DNA of 64,000 nt, taken from assembly GCA_026389845.1 (NCBI GenBank), contig JAPLHB010000186.1, positions 57,944-121,943 of the forward strand, given 5' to 3'. The translations under genes were made by a program, and so were the position numbers. This DNA is from Chloroflexota bacterium (GTDB lineage Bacteria; Chloroflexota; Anaerolineae; CG2-30-64-16). Within the stretch, counting starts at the first letter, position 1. Every line of letters begins with the position of its first letter. Shown here piece by piece: positions 45,032-53,440 of this stretch. Under the pieces are notes generated by a model, which was not told where the DNA came from, did no database searches, and saw nothing but the letters and a program-made list of their open reading frames with translations.

Positions 45032-46573
45032 TTGCAGGAAAAAACACTCGATTCGCAGAATCGTGTAAGTGAACTCATAGCGCGGTTGGCCGCGATCTGC
45101 GGCCCCGACTACGTCAGCGACAAGCTGGTGGACCGCATCTGCCACACACGTGACTGCGGCCCCACGCCCGGCGGGGTGCCCGCGGTCATCGTCCGACCGC
45201 GCACCACCGAGCAGGTGAGCGCGATCGTGCGCGTCGCGAATGATCTCAAGACCCCCATCTTCATCTGGGGGCGTTCATCCACGTTCATCGGCCACGGGAT
45301 TCGCGAGGGCTGCATCCTGATGGGCCTCGACTTGATGAACGCGGTCGAGAAGATGGATTTCGACAGCCAGGTCGTCACGGTGCAGACCGGCGCGATCTGG
45401 CACGCGGTGGACGTCGAGCTTGCCAAGCGCGGGTGGGAACTGGCGGTGCCAGGCTCCGGCGGCATGTTCGTCTGCACGGTGGGCGGCTCGGTGGCCTATA
45501 ACTCGGTGCCGCACGGCCTGGCCGAATACGGCATGACGGGCGACAATGTGGTGGCCCTGGAGGTCGTCCTGCCCAACGGCGAGGTGATCTACACCGGGTC
45601 GGCGGCAAACCGTGCGGCCGGAGGGCTTGCGTTCGAGCGCAACGCCAACGGGCCGGACCTGGCGGGGCTGTTCATCGGTTCCTGTGGCGTCTTCGGCATC
45701 ATCACCCGGGTGACCTATCGCATTCGCCAGAAGCCGGAGGTAGAACGCTTTGCGTTCTACGGCTTCGACAGACTGGACGCTGCGGTGGACGCCGCGCAGG
45801 CCCTCCAGCGCCGGCGGATCCCGACGCATCTGGTGCAGGTCTACGCCGGCCAGAAACCACTCGGCGTCGAGGGCGAGGCGTTCCTCCACATCGTCATCCG
45901 AGACGGGGTGGCGGCGGCCAACGAGCGGCTGGCCGCGGCGCACAGCATTTGCAGCGCGTTCAACGGCCTGCGGCTGGACGAGAAGGCGACCGAGCAGTAC
46001 TGGGTGCATCACATGTACTCCTGGCTGCGCAACACGCCGCCCGAAGTCTACTACAGTGACCGGCCCTACACCTGCCCCGAGGCGACAGCGTTTATCCCCA
46101 CGCAGTGCGTCAAAGATGCGATGCGCTATCTGAAGAACTACGAGGTCGAGCACGCCGACGAGTTCGCGGCCTACGGCATCCGCATCAAGGCATATGACGT
46201 CTACTACAGCCGCAACGCGGCCTTCATCTGGATTGATACGCTCTTCCCGGAGCTTGACCAGGCGGCGTGGCAATACGGGATCAAGATGCGCGCGGACTAC
46301 TCCGAGTACCTGTGGGGGCACTACGGCTCGCCCGGCGGCATCCTGGCGCCCCTAGCCGAACACATCATGCCGAAGCTGGGCGGCGGCTACGAATTGATGA
46401 AAGTATTGAAGAAGACGATGGATCCCAATGGCATCCTCAATCCGGGGATTTTGGGGCTGAACAACGACCTCTCCCCCAGCCCCTCCCCTACGAAGGGAGG
46501 GGGGCAGACTCCCTCTTCCCTCGCAGGGAAGGGGGCCGGGGGGGTAGGTCGGGAGGCGCACCATGAGCAGTGA
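45032..46573 (+). CDS. FAD-binding oxidase, GlcD-like (first copy)
   Basis: This PCMH/VAO-type flavoprotein has VRPRTTEQVSAIVRVAN, WGRSSTFIGHGIREG, GSGGMFVCTVGGSVAYNSVP and GVFGIITRVTYRIRQ. It resembles the FAD subunit of glycolate or D-lactate oxidases. The substrate is unknown, probably a 2-hydroxy acid or amine-derived acid. It starts at TTG with GGAGGAGA just upstream. The last 34 residues (about 480-513) come from the C/G-rich block repeat and reach into the next gene, overlapping it by 11 bp. The true family C-terminus ends near the DPNGILNPGI motif. Confidence 0.82.
   Translation: MQEKTLDSQNRVSELIARLAAICGPDYVSDKLVDRICHTRDCGPTPGGVPAVIVRPRTTEQVSAIVRVANDLKTPIFIWGRSSTFIGHGIREGCILMGLDLMNAVEKMDFDSQVVTVQTGAIWHAVDVELAKRGWELAVPGSGGMFVCTVGGSVAYNSVPHGLAEYGMTGDNVVALEVVLPNGEVIYTGSAANRAAGGLAFERNANGPDLAGLFIGSCGVFGIITRVTYRIRQKPEVERFAFYGFDRLDAAVDAAQALQRRRIPTHLVQVYAGQKPLGVEGEAFLHIVIRDGVAAANERLAAAHSICSAFNGLRLDEKATEQYWVHHMYSWLRNTPPEVYYSDRPYTCPEATAFIPTQCVKDAMRYLKNYEVEHADEFAAYGIRIKAYDVYYSRNAAFIWIDTLFPELDQAAWQYGIKMRADYSEYLWGHYGSPGGILAPLAEHIMPKLGGGYELMKVLKKTMDPNGILNPGILGLNNDLSPSPSPTKGGGQTPSSLAGKGAGGVGREAHHEQ
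46470..46551. repeat. C/G-rich block repeat forming the C-terminus of the first GlcD-like protein
   Basis: CCCCTCCCCTACGAAGGGAG and TTCCCTCGCAGGGAAGGGGG words replace the normal end of the ORF and encode a Ser/Pro/Gly tail. The family is also in queG, the helicase and the methyltransferase. Confidence 0.85.
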
Positions 46574-47756
46574 ACCGCGGGCGATTGACGCTGTCAAAGA
46601 CATCATCTACCAGTGCAACCGCTGCGCGCACTGCTTCGATCTGAGCTGGCTGGGCCAATCATCGCGCGAGAAGTGCCCGGCGTATCGGTGGGGCAAGTTC
46701 GAGTCATACACCGGCCGCGGCCGCTTCTTCCTGGCCCGCGCACTGGTGGATGGCCTGACCGATTACGATGCCGAGTTGGCCCAGCGCGTCTTCGCCTGCA
46801 CGGAATGTCGCGGCTGCGCCGAGCACTGCTTCAAGTACCTCTCGACGACCGACATCTACGCGGCGATGAAGGAAGATCTGGCCCGCCTGAACCTCCTGCC
46901 CCCAGCCCTGGCCGCAGGTCTTTCCGACGAGGGCGGCCTGGGCGAATATCATAACGTCTACCAGGGCGCGCAAGAGGAGCGGCTGGCTTGGCTGCCCGAT
47001 TTCTCGCACGTGGACCGGGAAGCCGAAGTCCTCTTCTTCGTCGGCTGCACCTCGGCTTATGCGCGGCAGAACATGGCGTTGGACACCTACAACCTGCTGG
47101 TGCAGGCGGGGATCAACTTCACGGTGATGAGCGATGAATGGTGCTGCGGTCATCCCTACCTGGCCGGCGGCATGCCCGATAAAGCTGTCACCTTCATGGA
47201 GCACACTCTCGCCGCGGCCGAGAAGCTGGGCGTCAAGCAGGTTGTCTATAATTGCCCCGGCTGCCAGCGCGCGTTCCGCGATGACTACGGCAAGCTCACA
47301 GGCCGGCCTGCGCCCGTCGAATCGCTGCACGTGGTCGAGCTGCTGGCCGACCGGCTGGACCGCGGCGAGCTGACGATGGATCGTTATCGGCCCAAAGCGG
47401 CGGTGACCTATCACGACCCGTGCGTGCTCGGCCGCTGGATGGGTATCTACGAAGCGCCGCGGCGGCTGCTCAAGGCGATCCCCGGCATCTCGCTGGTCGA
47501 GATGCCGCGCAACCGGCGAGACGGCTACTGCTGCGGCGCGGGCGGCATGATCCGCTACGACTTCGGCGACATGGCGAACCTGGCCGGCGCCGACCGCGTA
47601 GCCGAAGCGACCGGCACAGGGGCGGAAATCCTGCTCTCGGCCTGCCCCGCCTGCGTGATGCAGCTCCAGCAATCGCGGCAGAAGGCAAAAGCGCGGCTGA
47701 AAGTCATGGACATCACCGAATTGGTGGCGCAGCAGATGCGGCCGCTGCGAGCGTAG
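46563..47756 (+). CDS. Fe-S oxidoreductase, GlcF/HdrD-like (first copy)
   Basis: Two 4Fe-4S motifs are visible at the N-terminus (YQCNRCAHCFDLSW with a later KCPAYR, and ACTECRGCAEHCFK). Two CCG domains follow: EWCCGHPYLAGG with YNCPGCQRAF, and DGYCCGAGGMIRYD with SACPACVMQL. This is the electron-transfer partner of the GlcD-like flavoprotein just upstream, with which it overlaps. It probably passes electrons to quinone or another carrier at the membrane. The second copy (54904-56061) is a divergent paralogue. Confidence 0.87.
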   Translation: MSSEPRAIDAVKDIIYQCNRCAHCFDLSWLGQSSREKCPAYRWGKFESYTGRGRFFLARALVDGLTDYDAELAQRVFACTECRGCAEHCFKYLSTTDIYAAMKEDLARLNLLPPALAAGLSDEGGLGEYHNVYQGAQEERLAWLPDFSHVDREAEVLFFVGCTSAYARQNMALDTYNLLVQAGINFTVMSDEWCCGHPYLAGGMPDKAVTFMEHTLAAAEKLGVKQVVYNCPGCQRAFRDDYGKLTGRPAPVESLHVVELLADRLDRGELTMDRYRPKAAVTYHDPCVLGRWMGIYEAPRRLLKAIPGISLVEMPRNRRDGYCCGAGGMIRYDFGDMANLAGADRVAEATGTGAEILLSACPACVMQLQQSRQKAKARLKVMDITELVAQQMRPLRA

Positions 47757-47794
47757 TACGGCAATGCCAGATAACAGGACTTGCGCAGTCGCCC

Positions 47795-47915
47795 AGAGAC
47801 CGGTGGTTGGAAACCCACCGGCTAAACCTGAGAAGGCCCCGCAGGGCCTACGGCAAGTGGCTGAGGCCACTTTTCAGCTTCAGACAGGCGGTTTTCAACC
47901 CCTGGGACTCTCCTG
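47795..47915. repeat. ACCGGCTAAACC / GGCCACTTTTCAG hairpin-rich element
   Basis: Nested inverted repeats fill the gap before gcvT: GGTTGGAAACCCACCGGC, GGCCCCGCAGGGCC, and AGTGGCTGAGGCCACTT. They can fold into two or three adjacent hairpins and may attenuate transcription inside the cluster. Confidence 0.7.
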
Positions 47916-47935
47916 CCAAAAAAGGTTATGAGACC

Positions 47936-49057
47936 ATGAAACGAACGATCTTCTATTCTCAGGAGCTACAGGCCGGGGCGAAGATGCGCCAGGCCCAGGG
48001 TTGGGAGATGCCGGATCATTTCGGTGATCCCCGCGCCGAGCACCTGGCCGTGCGAAACAGCGCCGGGGTGTTCGACTGGGCTTCCACGGGCGAAATCGAG
48101 ATCCAGGGCCGCGACGCGTTGGCGCTCATTCAGAAGGTAAGCGTGAACGACGCGAGCCGCATGACCATCGGCCGCGTGCTCTACACGACGCTGTGCCGGC
48201 CCGATGGCGCCATCTTTTCCGATGTGACGATCTATCGGTTGGGCGATGAGTTGTATTGGTGCATGACGGCCTGGGGCAGCAATCAGGCAAACGGCCGCCC
48301 CGAGTTCGAATGGCTGCTGGAGCAGGCGCGCGGCCTGGATGTGTATGTCACGGACGTCTCGTCGGGGGTGGCGCTCCTCGCGGTGCAAGGTCCTCGGGCG
48401 CGCGACATCGTGATCCAGCTCTGCCCGGCTGACCTGGACGCGCTGCGCTACATGGAGTGCATCGAGACCACTCTGGTCGGAGCGCCGCGAGCACTGATCT
48501 CCCGCACCGGCTACACCGGCGAGCTGGGGTACGAATTGATCGTCCCGACAGAGCACGGGTATGACCTCTGGGATGCCCTGGCGACGGCGGGGCGGCCCGT
48601 CGGGATGCGCCATGCCGGGTTGGAGACGGCGTTCAGCCTGCGTATGGAAAAGGGCTACATCGCCCGCTTCGATTTCATGGACGGCGTGACGCCGTTCGAG
48701 GCGGGGTTGGGCTGGACGGTGAAGCTCGACAAGGGCAACTTCATCGGCCGCGCGGCGCTGGCGAAGCAGCAGGAAGAAGGTGTGCGGCGCAAGCTGGTCT
48801 CCGTGGCGATGGACGATGACACCCTCCCCGCAGGTGGATGCCCGATCTTGCAGGGCGGTGAAATCGTGGGTAAGATTACCAGCAGCGCCCACGGTTACTC
48901 CGTCGGCTGCCCGATGGCGCTGGCGTTGATCTCGGCAGACCTGGCTTGGCCCGGTCTGCCTGTGGAAGTGGAGGTCGAAGGCCACTGCCACGCGGCGCGC
49001 ATCGTCTGCCGGCCGTTTTATGACCCGGAAGGGAAACGGCTGAGGCCAGAGGGTTAA
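47936..49057 (+). CDS. GcvT-like aminomethyltransferase
   Basis: The folate-binding fold is clear: HLAVRNSAGVFDWASTGEIE, SVNDASRMTIGRVLYTTLC, IFSDVTIYRLGDELYW (the Asp matches the catalytic Asp of GcvT), ISRTGYTGELGYELIVP, GLETAFSLRMEKGYI and a C-terminal barrel. In the glycine cleavage system GcvT moves a methylene group to THF. Here gcvH is about 3.9 kb downstream, but gcvP is absent from the window, and the neighbours are oxidases and a peptide-type importer. A demethylase or another GcvT paralogue is therefore possible. Confidence 0.83.
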   Translation: MKRTIFYSQELQAGAKMRQAQGWEMPDHFGDPRAEHLAVRNSAGVFDWASTGEIEIQGRDALALIQKVSVNDASRMTIGRVLYTTLCRPDGAIFSDVTIYRLGDELYWCMTAWGSNQANGRPEFEWLLEQARGLDVYVTDVSSGVALLAVQGPRARDIVIQLCPADLDALRYMECIETTLVGAPRALISRTGYTGELGYELIVPTEHGYDLWDALATAGRPVGMRHAGLETAFSLRMEKGYIARFDFMDGVTPFEAGLGWTVKLDKGNFIGRAALAKQQEEGVRRKLVSVAMDDDTLPAGGCPILQGGEIVGKITSSAHGYSVGCPMALALISADLAWPGLPVEVEVEGHCHAARIVCRPFYDPEGKRLRPEG

Positions 49058-49166
49058 CCTCAACTGAAGCATCTGAAAGGAGAGTGACTGCCACTCATTG
49101 CTTTATCGGTCAGTGTCTTCAACGTGGAACGTTACATCGGTTTCTTCCTGAGGAGGAGGCATTTCC

Positions 49167-50795
49167 ATGAAATCCCCGCGCTTCATTTCTACCCTGCTGA
49201 TCGTCGTGCTGCTCGTCAGCTTCGTGCTCTCGGGCTGCGCGCAACCCACGCCGACGCCGCTGCCTGCGCCGACCGCCGCGCCGAAGCCAACCCAGGCTCC
49301 GGCCGCGGCCGCGCCGACGCAAGCCCCCGTGCCCACCAAAGCGCCGGAATCCACCAAGGCCCCGGAGCCAACCAAAGCTCCCGAGCCGACCAAGGCCCCC
49401 GAACCGACTAAAGCTCCGGTCGCGACCGTCGCGCCGACGGCCGTGCCGACGTTGCCGCCGGTCGTGCCGGGCAAGAATGAGCTCGTCTATGGTCTGACGC
49501 TGGTGGTGTCGGGCGTTGACCCGCACATCCATTCGTCATCTGAACTGGGGATTCCGCTCAACAGCGTGTACGATACGCTGGTCTACCAGGGTGCGGACTA
49601 CAAGTACGTCCCCGGTCTGGCCGAGTCGTGGACCATTTCCGACGATGCCAAGACCTACACCTTCAAGCTGCGCAAGGGCGTGAAGTTCCACGACGGCACC
49701 CCGTTCAACGCGCAGGCGGTGAAGGACAACTTCGACCGGATCGTGGATCCCGCCGTGAAGTCGCAAAAGGCCATCGGGCTGATGGGGACCATGTTCTCCG
49801 AGAAAGACTATGTGCCCAAGCAGCAGATCGTGTTGGTGAAGAACCCGGACTACAACTGGGGGCCGTCGCTCTACAAGCACACTGGGGCGGCCTACCTCGA
49901 CAAGATCACCTTCCGGTTCTACCCGGACGCAGCCACCCGCGCCGCGGCGCTGGAATCGGGCGGCGTGGACGCGATCGGTGAACTGCCTCCGGTTGACGCC
50001 GAGCGCCTGAAAAAGGACGCGAAGTACCAGGTGATCCTGGCGCGCACCGACGGCTTGCCGCTGGTGGTGTTCATCAACAGCAAGAACGCGCCGACCGATG
50101 ATCTGAAGGTGCGCCAGGCGTTGCTCTACGCCACCGACCGCAAGGCGATCGTCAAGACGATCTTCCGCGACCTGTCGCCCGTAGCATACGGGCCGTGGGC
50201 CGGCCTCGGGTTCAACAAGGACCTGGAGGCGCTCTATCCCTACGATCTGAAGAAGGCCCAGCAACTGCTCGAAGAAGCCGGCTGGAAGCTCGGCGCCGAT
50301 GGCATCCGGGCCAAGGACGGCAAAAAACTGGTGCTGGAGACCTACCTACAGACCTGGGGCTTCCTCTCGGAAACAGGCCAGATGCTGCAGGCACAGCTCA
50401 AGATGGCGGGCGTTGATCTGAAGACCCAGACGGTCTCCTTTCCCGCGGCGCTCCAAGCGGCGGCCGACGGCAAGCACCACCTGGCGCCCATGAGCCTCAG
50501 CGCCACCGATCCTTCCTTCCTGAGCGCGATCCTGGGATCCAAGGGCAACTACAACTGGTCCAAGCTGAACGATCCTGAGATGGACAAGATGCTCGACGAG
50601 GCGGCCCAGACCAAGGATGACGCCAAGCGCATGGAGTTGTACAATAAGATCCAGCGCGCGGCGATGGATCAGGCTCTGGTGATCCCGATCCGCGAGTACT
50701 GGAACAACAACGGTGCCAGCGCCAAGGTCAAGGGCCTCGCGTTTGACGTACACGGCTGGTGGCCCTACTTCTACGACGTCAAGGTCGAGCGCTAA
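49167..50795 (+). CDS. Peptide/nickel-type ABC substrate-binding lipoprotein with internal deletion
   Basis: The protein has a lipoprotein signal ending LLVSFVLSGC (lipidated Cys24), then a Pro/Thr/Lys linker with EPTKAP repeats (to about residue 90), then an SBP family 5 body: LAESWTISDDAKTYTFKLRK, GVKFHDGTPFNAQAVKDNFD, IVLVKNPDYNWG, VRQALLYATDRKAIV and HGWWPYFYDV. Near residues 203-212 the segment between the KDNFDRIVDP region and QQIVLVKNPDY is about 70 residues shorter than usual for the family, as if an in-frame deletion removed part of lobe I. AGGAGG lies before the start. Confidence 0.87.
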   Translation: MKSPRFISTLLIVVLLVSFVLSGCAQPTPTPLPAPTAAPKPTQAPAAAAPTQAPVPTKAPESTKAPEPTKAPEPTKAPEPTKAPVATVAPTAVPTLPPVVPGKNELVYGLTLVVSGVDPHIHSSSELGIPLNSVYDTLVYQGADYKYVPGLAESWTISDDAKTYTFKLRKGVKFHDGTPFNAQAVKDNFDRIVDPAVKSQKAIGLMGTMFSEKDYVPKQQIVLVKNPDYNWGPSLYKHTGAAYLDKITFRFYPDAATRAAALESGGVDAIGELPPVDAERLKKDAKYQVILARTDGLPLVVFINSKNAPTDDLKVRQALLYATDRKAIVKTIFRDLSPVAYGPWAGLGFNKDLEALYPYDLKKAQQLLEEAGWKLGADGIRAKDGKKLVLETYLQTWGFLSETGQMLQAQLKMAGVDLKTQTVSFPAALQAAADGKHHLAPMSLSATDPSFLSAILGSKGNYNWSKLNDPEMDKMLDEAAQTKDDAKRMELYNKIQRAAMDQALVIPIREYWNNNGASAKVKGLAFDVHGWWPYFYDVKVER

Positions 50796-50804
50796 CCGGC
50801 AGCA

Positions 50805-50990
50805 CACCGCCGGTGGTTGAAATCACCGGCTCAGCTTTGAGCATTTGTCATTCTGAGCGGGTCTACCCCTGACCTTTCGCAACGGCGAGCATCCAGCGAA
50901 GAATCTCACCTCGCAACGAGACCCTTCGCTGGATGCTCACCGCAATGCACTGCACGGGACCGACCCGCTCAGGGTGACACTCAGGTAGAC
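50805..50990. repeat. CATTCTGAGCGGGTCTACCC-type element
   Basis: A GGTGGTTGAAATCACCGGC hairpin is followed by CATTCTGAGCGGGTCTACCC, GCGAAGAATCTC and the closing word GACCGACCCGCTCAGGGTGA, a close copy of 44826-45000. It lies between the binding-protein gene and the permease genes. Confidence 0.8.
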
Positions 50991-51024
50991 TTTTCGCTTG
51001 CGACACAGCAAGCATACGTGGAAC

Positions 51025-51948
51025 ATGAGGCAATACATCGGTCGCCGGTTGTTGATCAGCATCCCTCTCTTCCTGGGCCTGACGGCGATCGTCTTCGGCA
51101 TGTTGCATCTGCTGCCGGGCGATCCGGTCCAGGTGATTCTTTCGACGTCGGGCGCCACGCCAGCCGCCATCGCCACGCTGCGCGCGCAGCTCGGTCTGGA
51201 CCTGCCGCTGCACATCCAGTATCTGCACTATCTGAACGGCCTGCTGCACGGTGACATGGGATCGTCACTCTTCACCTACCGGCCGGTGGCTGAGATCATC
51301 CAGCAAAACGTCGGCGCGACCATGGAGTTAGCCCTTTCGGCCATGCTCCTGTCCCTTCTGGTTGGGATTCCGCTGGGCATTGTGGCTGCCGTGAACCGCG
51401 ACTCCTGGCTGGATCAGATCGCGATGACCGTAGCGGTCATGGGCGTCTCGATGCCTGGCTTTTGGCTGGGCCTGCTGCTGATCTTTCTCTTCAGCCTGGT
51501 CTTGCGGGTGCTGCCCAGCGGGGGATATGGCACGCTGAAGCACCTCATCCTGCCAGCGTTCGTCCTGGGGCTGAACGGTGTCGCAGTCATCGCCCGCCTG
51601 ACGCGTTCCAGCATGTTGGAGGTATTGCGGCAGGAGTACATCGTCACCGCGCGCGCCAAGGGCGTCAGTGAGCTTTACATCCTGGTGCGGCATGGGCTCA
51701 AAAATAGCCTGATTCCCGTGGTCACAGTGGCCGGTCTGCAGTTCGGGTTCCTATTGGGCGGCACCGTGGTCACAGAGACCGTCTTTGCGCGTCCCGGGCT
51801 GGGGCGCATGGCCGTAGAAGCCATCCTCTACAAGGACATCCCGGTCGTGCAAGGCGTCGTATTGTTCGTGGCCGTGATCTACATGCTGGTCAACCTGCTG
51901 GTGGACGTGTGTTACGCGTTCATTGACCCAAGGATTCGCTATGGGTAA
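51025..51948 (+). CDS. DppB-type ABC transporter permease
   Basis: An N-terminal RRLLISIPLFLGLTAIVFGM helix and the long periplasmic segment with LLPGDPVQVILS precede five further membrane segments. The permease motif (EAA-like) reads EYIVTARAKGVSELYILVRHG, followed by NSLIPVVTVAGLQFGFLLGG and VVTETVFARPGLGRMAVEAI. This is typical of oligopeptide/dipeptide/nickel importers. The start at 51025 fits the family N-terminus. The gene overlaps the following permease by 8 bp. Confidence 0.92.
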   Translation: MRQYIGRRLLISIPLFLGLTAIVFGMLHLLPGDPVQVILSTSGATPAAIATLRAQLGLDLPLHIQYLHYLNGLLHGDMGSSLFTYRPVAEIIQQNVGATMELALSAMLLSLLVGIPLGIVAAVNRDSWLDQIAMTVAVMGVSMPGFWLGLLLIFLFSLVLRVLPSGGYGTLKHLILPAFVLGLNGVAVIARLTRSSMLEVLRQEYIVTARAKGVSELYILVRHGLKNSLIPVVTVAGLQFGFLLGGTVVTETVFARPGLGRMAVEAILYKDIPVVQGVVLFVAVIYMLVNLLVDVCYAFIDPRIRYG

Positions 51949-52795
51949 GCCTGTCGCCAGCCCGGCCGCGCTGGCCTGGCAACGCCTGACCACCAAGCGG
52001 GCGGCGATGGTCGCGCTCGTCGTGCTCGTCGCGCTGGTCACCCTGGCGGCGTTCGCTCCCCTCGTTGCGCCCTACGATCCCCTGGCGATGGGCACCGGCC
52101 CCGGCTTGAACGCGCCGGAACGCACCCACCTTTTCGGCACCGACCTCTTTGGCCGCGACGTCCTGAGCCGCGTCATCTACGGGGGGCGCATCTCGCTGGC
52201 GGTCGCGTTTGCCGCGGTGCTCTTTTCCAGCTTGATCGGCGTCACGTTGGGCCTGGTGGCGGGCTACTACGGCAAAGGGCTGGACATGGTGGTCATGCGC
52301 GCGATGGATCTGCTGCTGGCGTTTCCTGGCATCTTCCTGGCCCTGGCCATCGTCGCGCTGCTCGGCCCCGGCCTGAACAACGCGGTGCTGGCGGTCGGCA
52401 TCTCGGCGATCCCCACCTACACGCGGACGGTGCGCGGCTGCGTGCTCTCGGCCAAGGAGAACCTCTACGTGGATGCTGCGCGGGCCGTCGGCGTGCCCGA
52501 TGGCCGCATCATGCTGCGCCACGTCCTGCCCAACGTTTTCGCCCCAGTCATCATCCTGATGACCCTGGGCGTAGCGTGGGCCATCCTGAACATCTGCGCG
52601 CTCAGCTTCCTGGGCCTGGGCAGCCAGCCGCCCACGCCGGAATGGGGCACGATGCTCTTCGAGAGTCGCGGCTTTCTGCGCGAGGCGTGGTGGGCGACCA
52701 CCTTCCCCGGCCTGGCGATCATGGTCACGGTGATGTCGGTCAATCGCCTGGGCGACGGGCTGCGCGATGCGCTGGATCCCAGGCTCAAAATCTGA
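51941..52795 (+). CDS. DppC-type ABC transporter permease
   Basis: This protein has a short cytosolic N-terminus, a first membrane helix (MVALVVLVALVTLAAFAPLV), the RTHLFGTDLFGRDVLSRVIYG motif family members use, and YVDAARAVGVPDGRIMLRH as the ATPase-contact loop. It ends RLGDGLRDALDPRLK. It pairs with the DppB-type permease, whose 3' end it overlaps. Genes for the two ATPases (DppD/DppF) are not in the cluster, so they must be shared or located elsewhere. A 28-bp-arm hairpin follows nine bases after the stop. Confidence 0.92.
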   Translation: MGKPVASPAALAWQRLTTKRAAMVALVVLVALVTLAAFAPLVAPYDPLAMGTGPGLNAPERTHLFGTDLFGRDVLSRVIYGGRISLAVAFAAVLFSSLIGVTLGLVAGYYGKGLDMVVMRAMDLLLAFPGIFLALAIVALLGPGLNNAVLAVGISAIPTYTRTVRGCVLSAKENLYVDAARAVGVPDGRIMLRHVLPNVFAPVIILMTLGVAWAILNICALSFLGLGSQPPTPEWGTMLFESRGFLREAWWATTFPGLAIMVTVMSVNRLGDGLRDALDPRLKI

Positions 52796-52803
52796 TTGAC
52801 GAT

Positions 52804-52864
52804 TGACCGACGACCACCGACGGACGACCGCGGTCGGCGGTCGTCCGTCGGTGGTCGTCGGTCA
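52804..52864. repeat. Perfect inverted repeat with 28-bp arms
   Basis: The arms at 52804-52831 and 52837-52864 are exact reverse complements around a 5-base loop (GGTCG). They contain GACGACCACCGACGGACGAC words of the GACGAAGGAC family, with CGTCGTTCGTCGTCCGTC words continuing to about 52890. It lies nine bases after the dppC-type stop and may be a terminator or RNA-processing site before gcvH. Confidence 0.9.
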
Positions 52865-52910
52865 TCCGTCGTTCGTCGTCCGTCACCGTTCGTACAAATG
52901 GAGCAACCAC

Positions 52911-53330
52911 ATGCAAATCGGCGGTTACAACTTCCCCGAAGAACTTTACTACGACGACCACCACCAATACGCGCGCGTCGAGGGGGAGATCGTCACAATC
53001 GGGCTGAGTCACTATGCCCAAGCCGCAGCCAAAGAGATCAACTACGTGGGGCTGCCGCGCGGCGGCCGCAAGGTCGAGCAGGGTAAGCCCATCGGCTCGG
53101 TCGAGTCCGGCAAGTGGGTGGGCCGGCTCTACGCACCGGCGAGCGGCGAGGTGATCGCGGCCAACCCGGCCCTGGAGGATGACCCCACGCTGATCAACCA
53201 GGACCCCTACGGCGAGGGGTGGATGGTCAAGCTGCGCGCGGCCGATCTGAGTCAGCTTGCGGCGCTGCGCCGCTGCACCGATCCGAGTTTTGCCGAGTGG
53301 TTCCTGGCGGAAGTGCAAAAGAACAAGTAG
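52911..53330 (+). CDS. gcvH: GcvH-like lipoyl carrier protein
   Basis: This 139-residue protein has YYDDHHQYARVEGEIVTIGL, HYAQAAAKEINYVGLP and the lipoyl-attachment hairpin SVESGKWVGRLYAPASGEV with Lys68 at the expected position, followed by NQDPYGEGWMVKL. It should carry a lipoyl group, and with the GcvT-like protein would shuttle an aminomethyl group. The P-protein is absent from this window. GGAG lies upstream of the ATG. The TAG stop falls inside a repeat beginning GTAGGGGCACGG. Confidence 0.87.
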   Translation: MQIGGYNFPEELYYDDHHQYARVEGEIVTIGLSHYAQAAAKEINYVGLPRGGRKVEQGKPIGSVESGKWVGRLYAPASGEVIAANPALEDDPTLINQDPYGEGWMVKLRAADLSQLAALRRCTDPSFAEWFLAEVQKNK

Positions 53331-53383
53331 GGGCACGGTCTTGCGCCTGCTCGCCGGGGCGACCGCAAGGGTGCGCCCCTACA
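53328..53383. repeat. GTAGGGGC ... GCCCCTAC inverted element
   Basis: GTAGGGGCACGGTCTTGCGC and CGCAAGGGTGCGCCCCTAC form an imperfect inverted repeat of about 56 bp. Its first bases supply the gcvH stop codon. The rest of the gap to 53440 shows no gene. Confidence 0.65.
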
Positions 53384-53440
53384 GATTGAGAAGATACTCG
53401 CTCAGGATTCGCACGCAGCGATAGAGGCTGAATCGTTACA

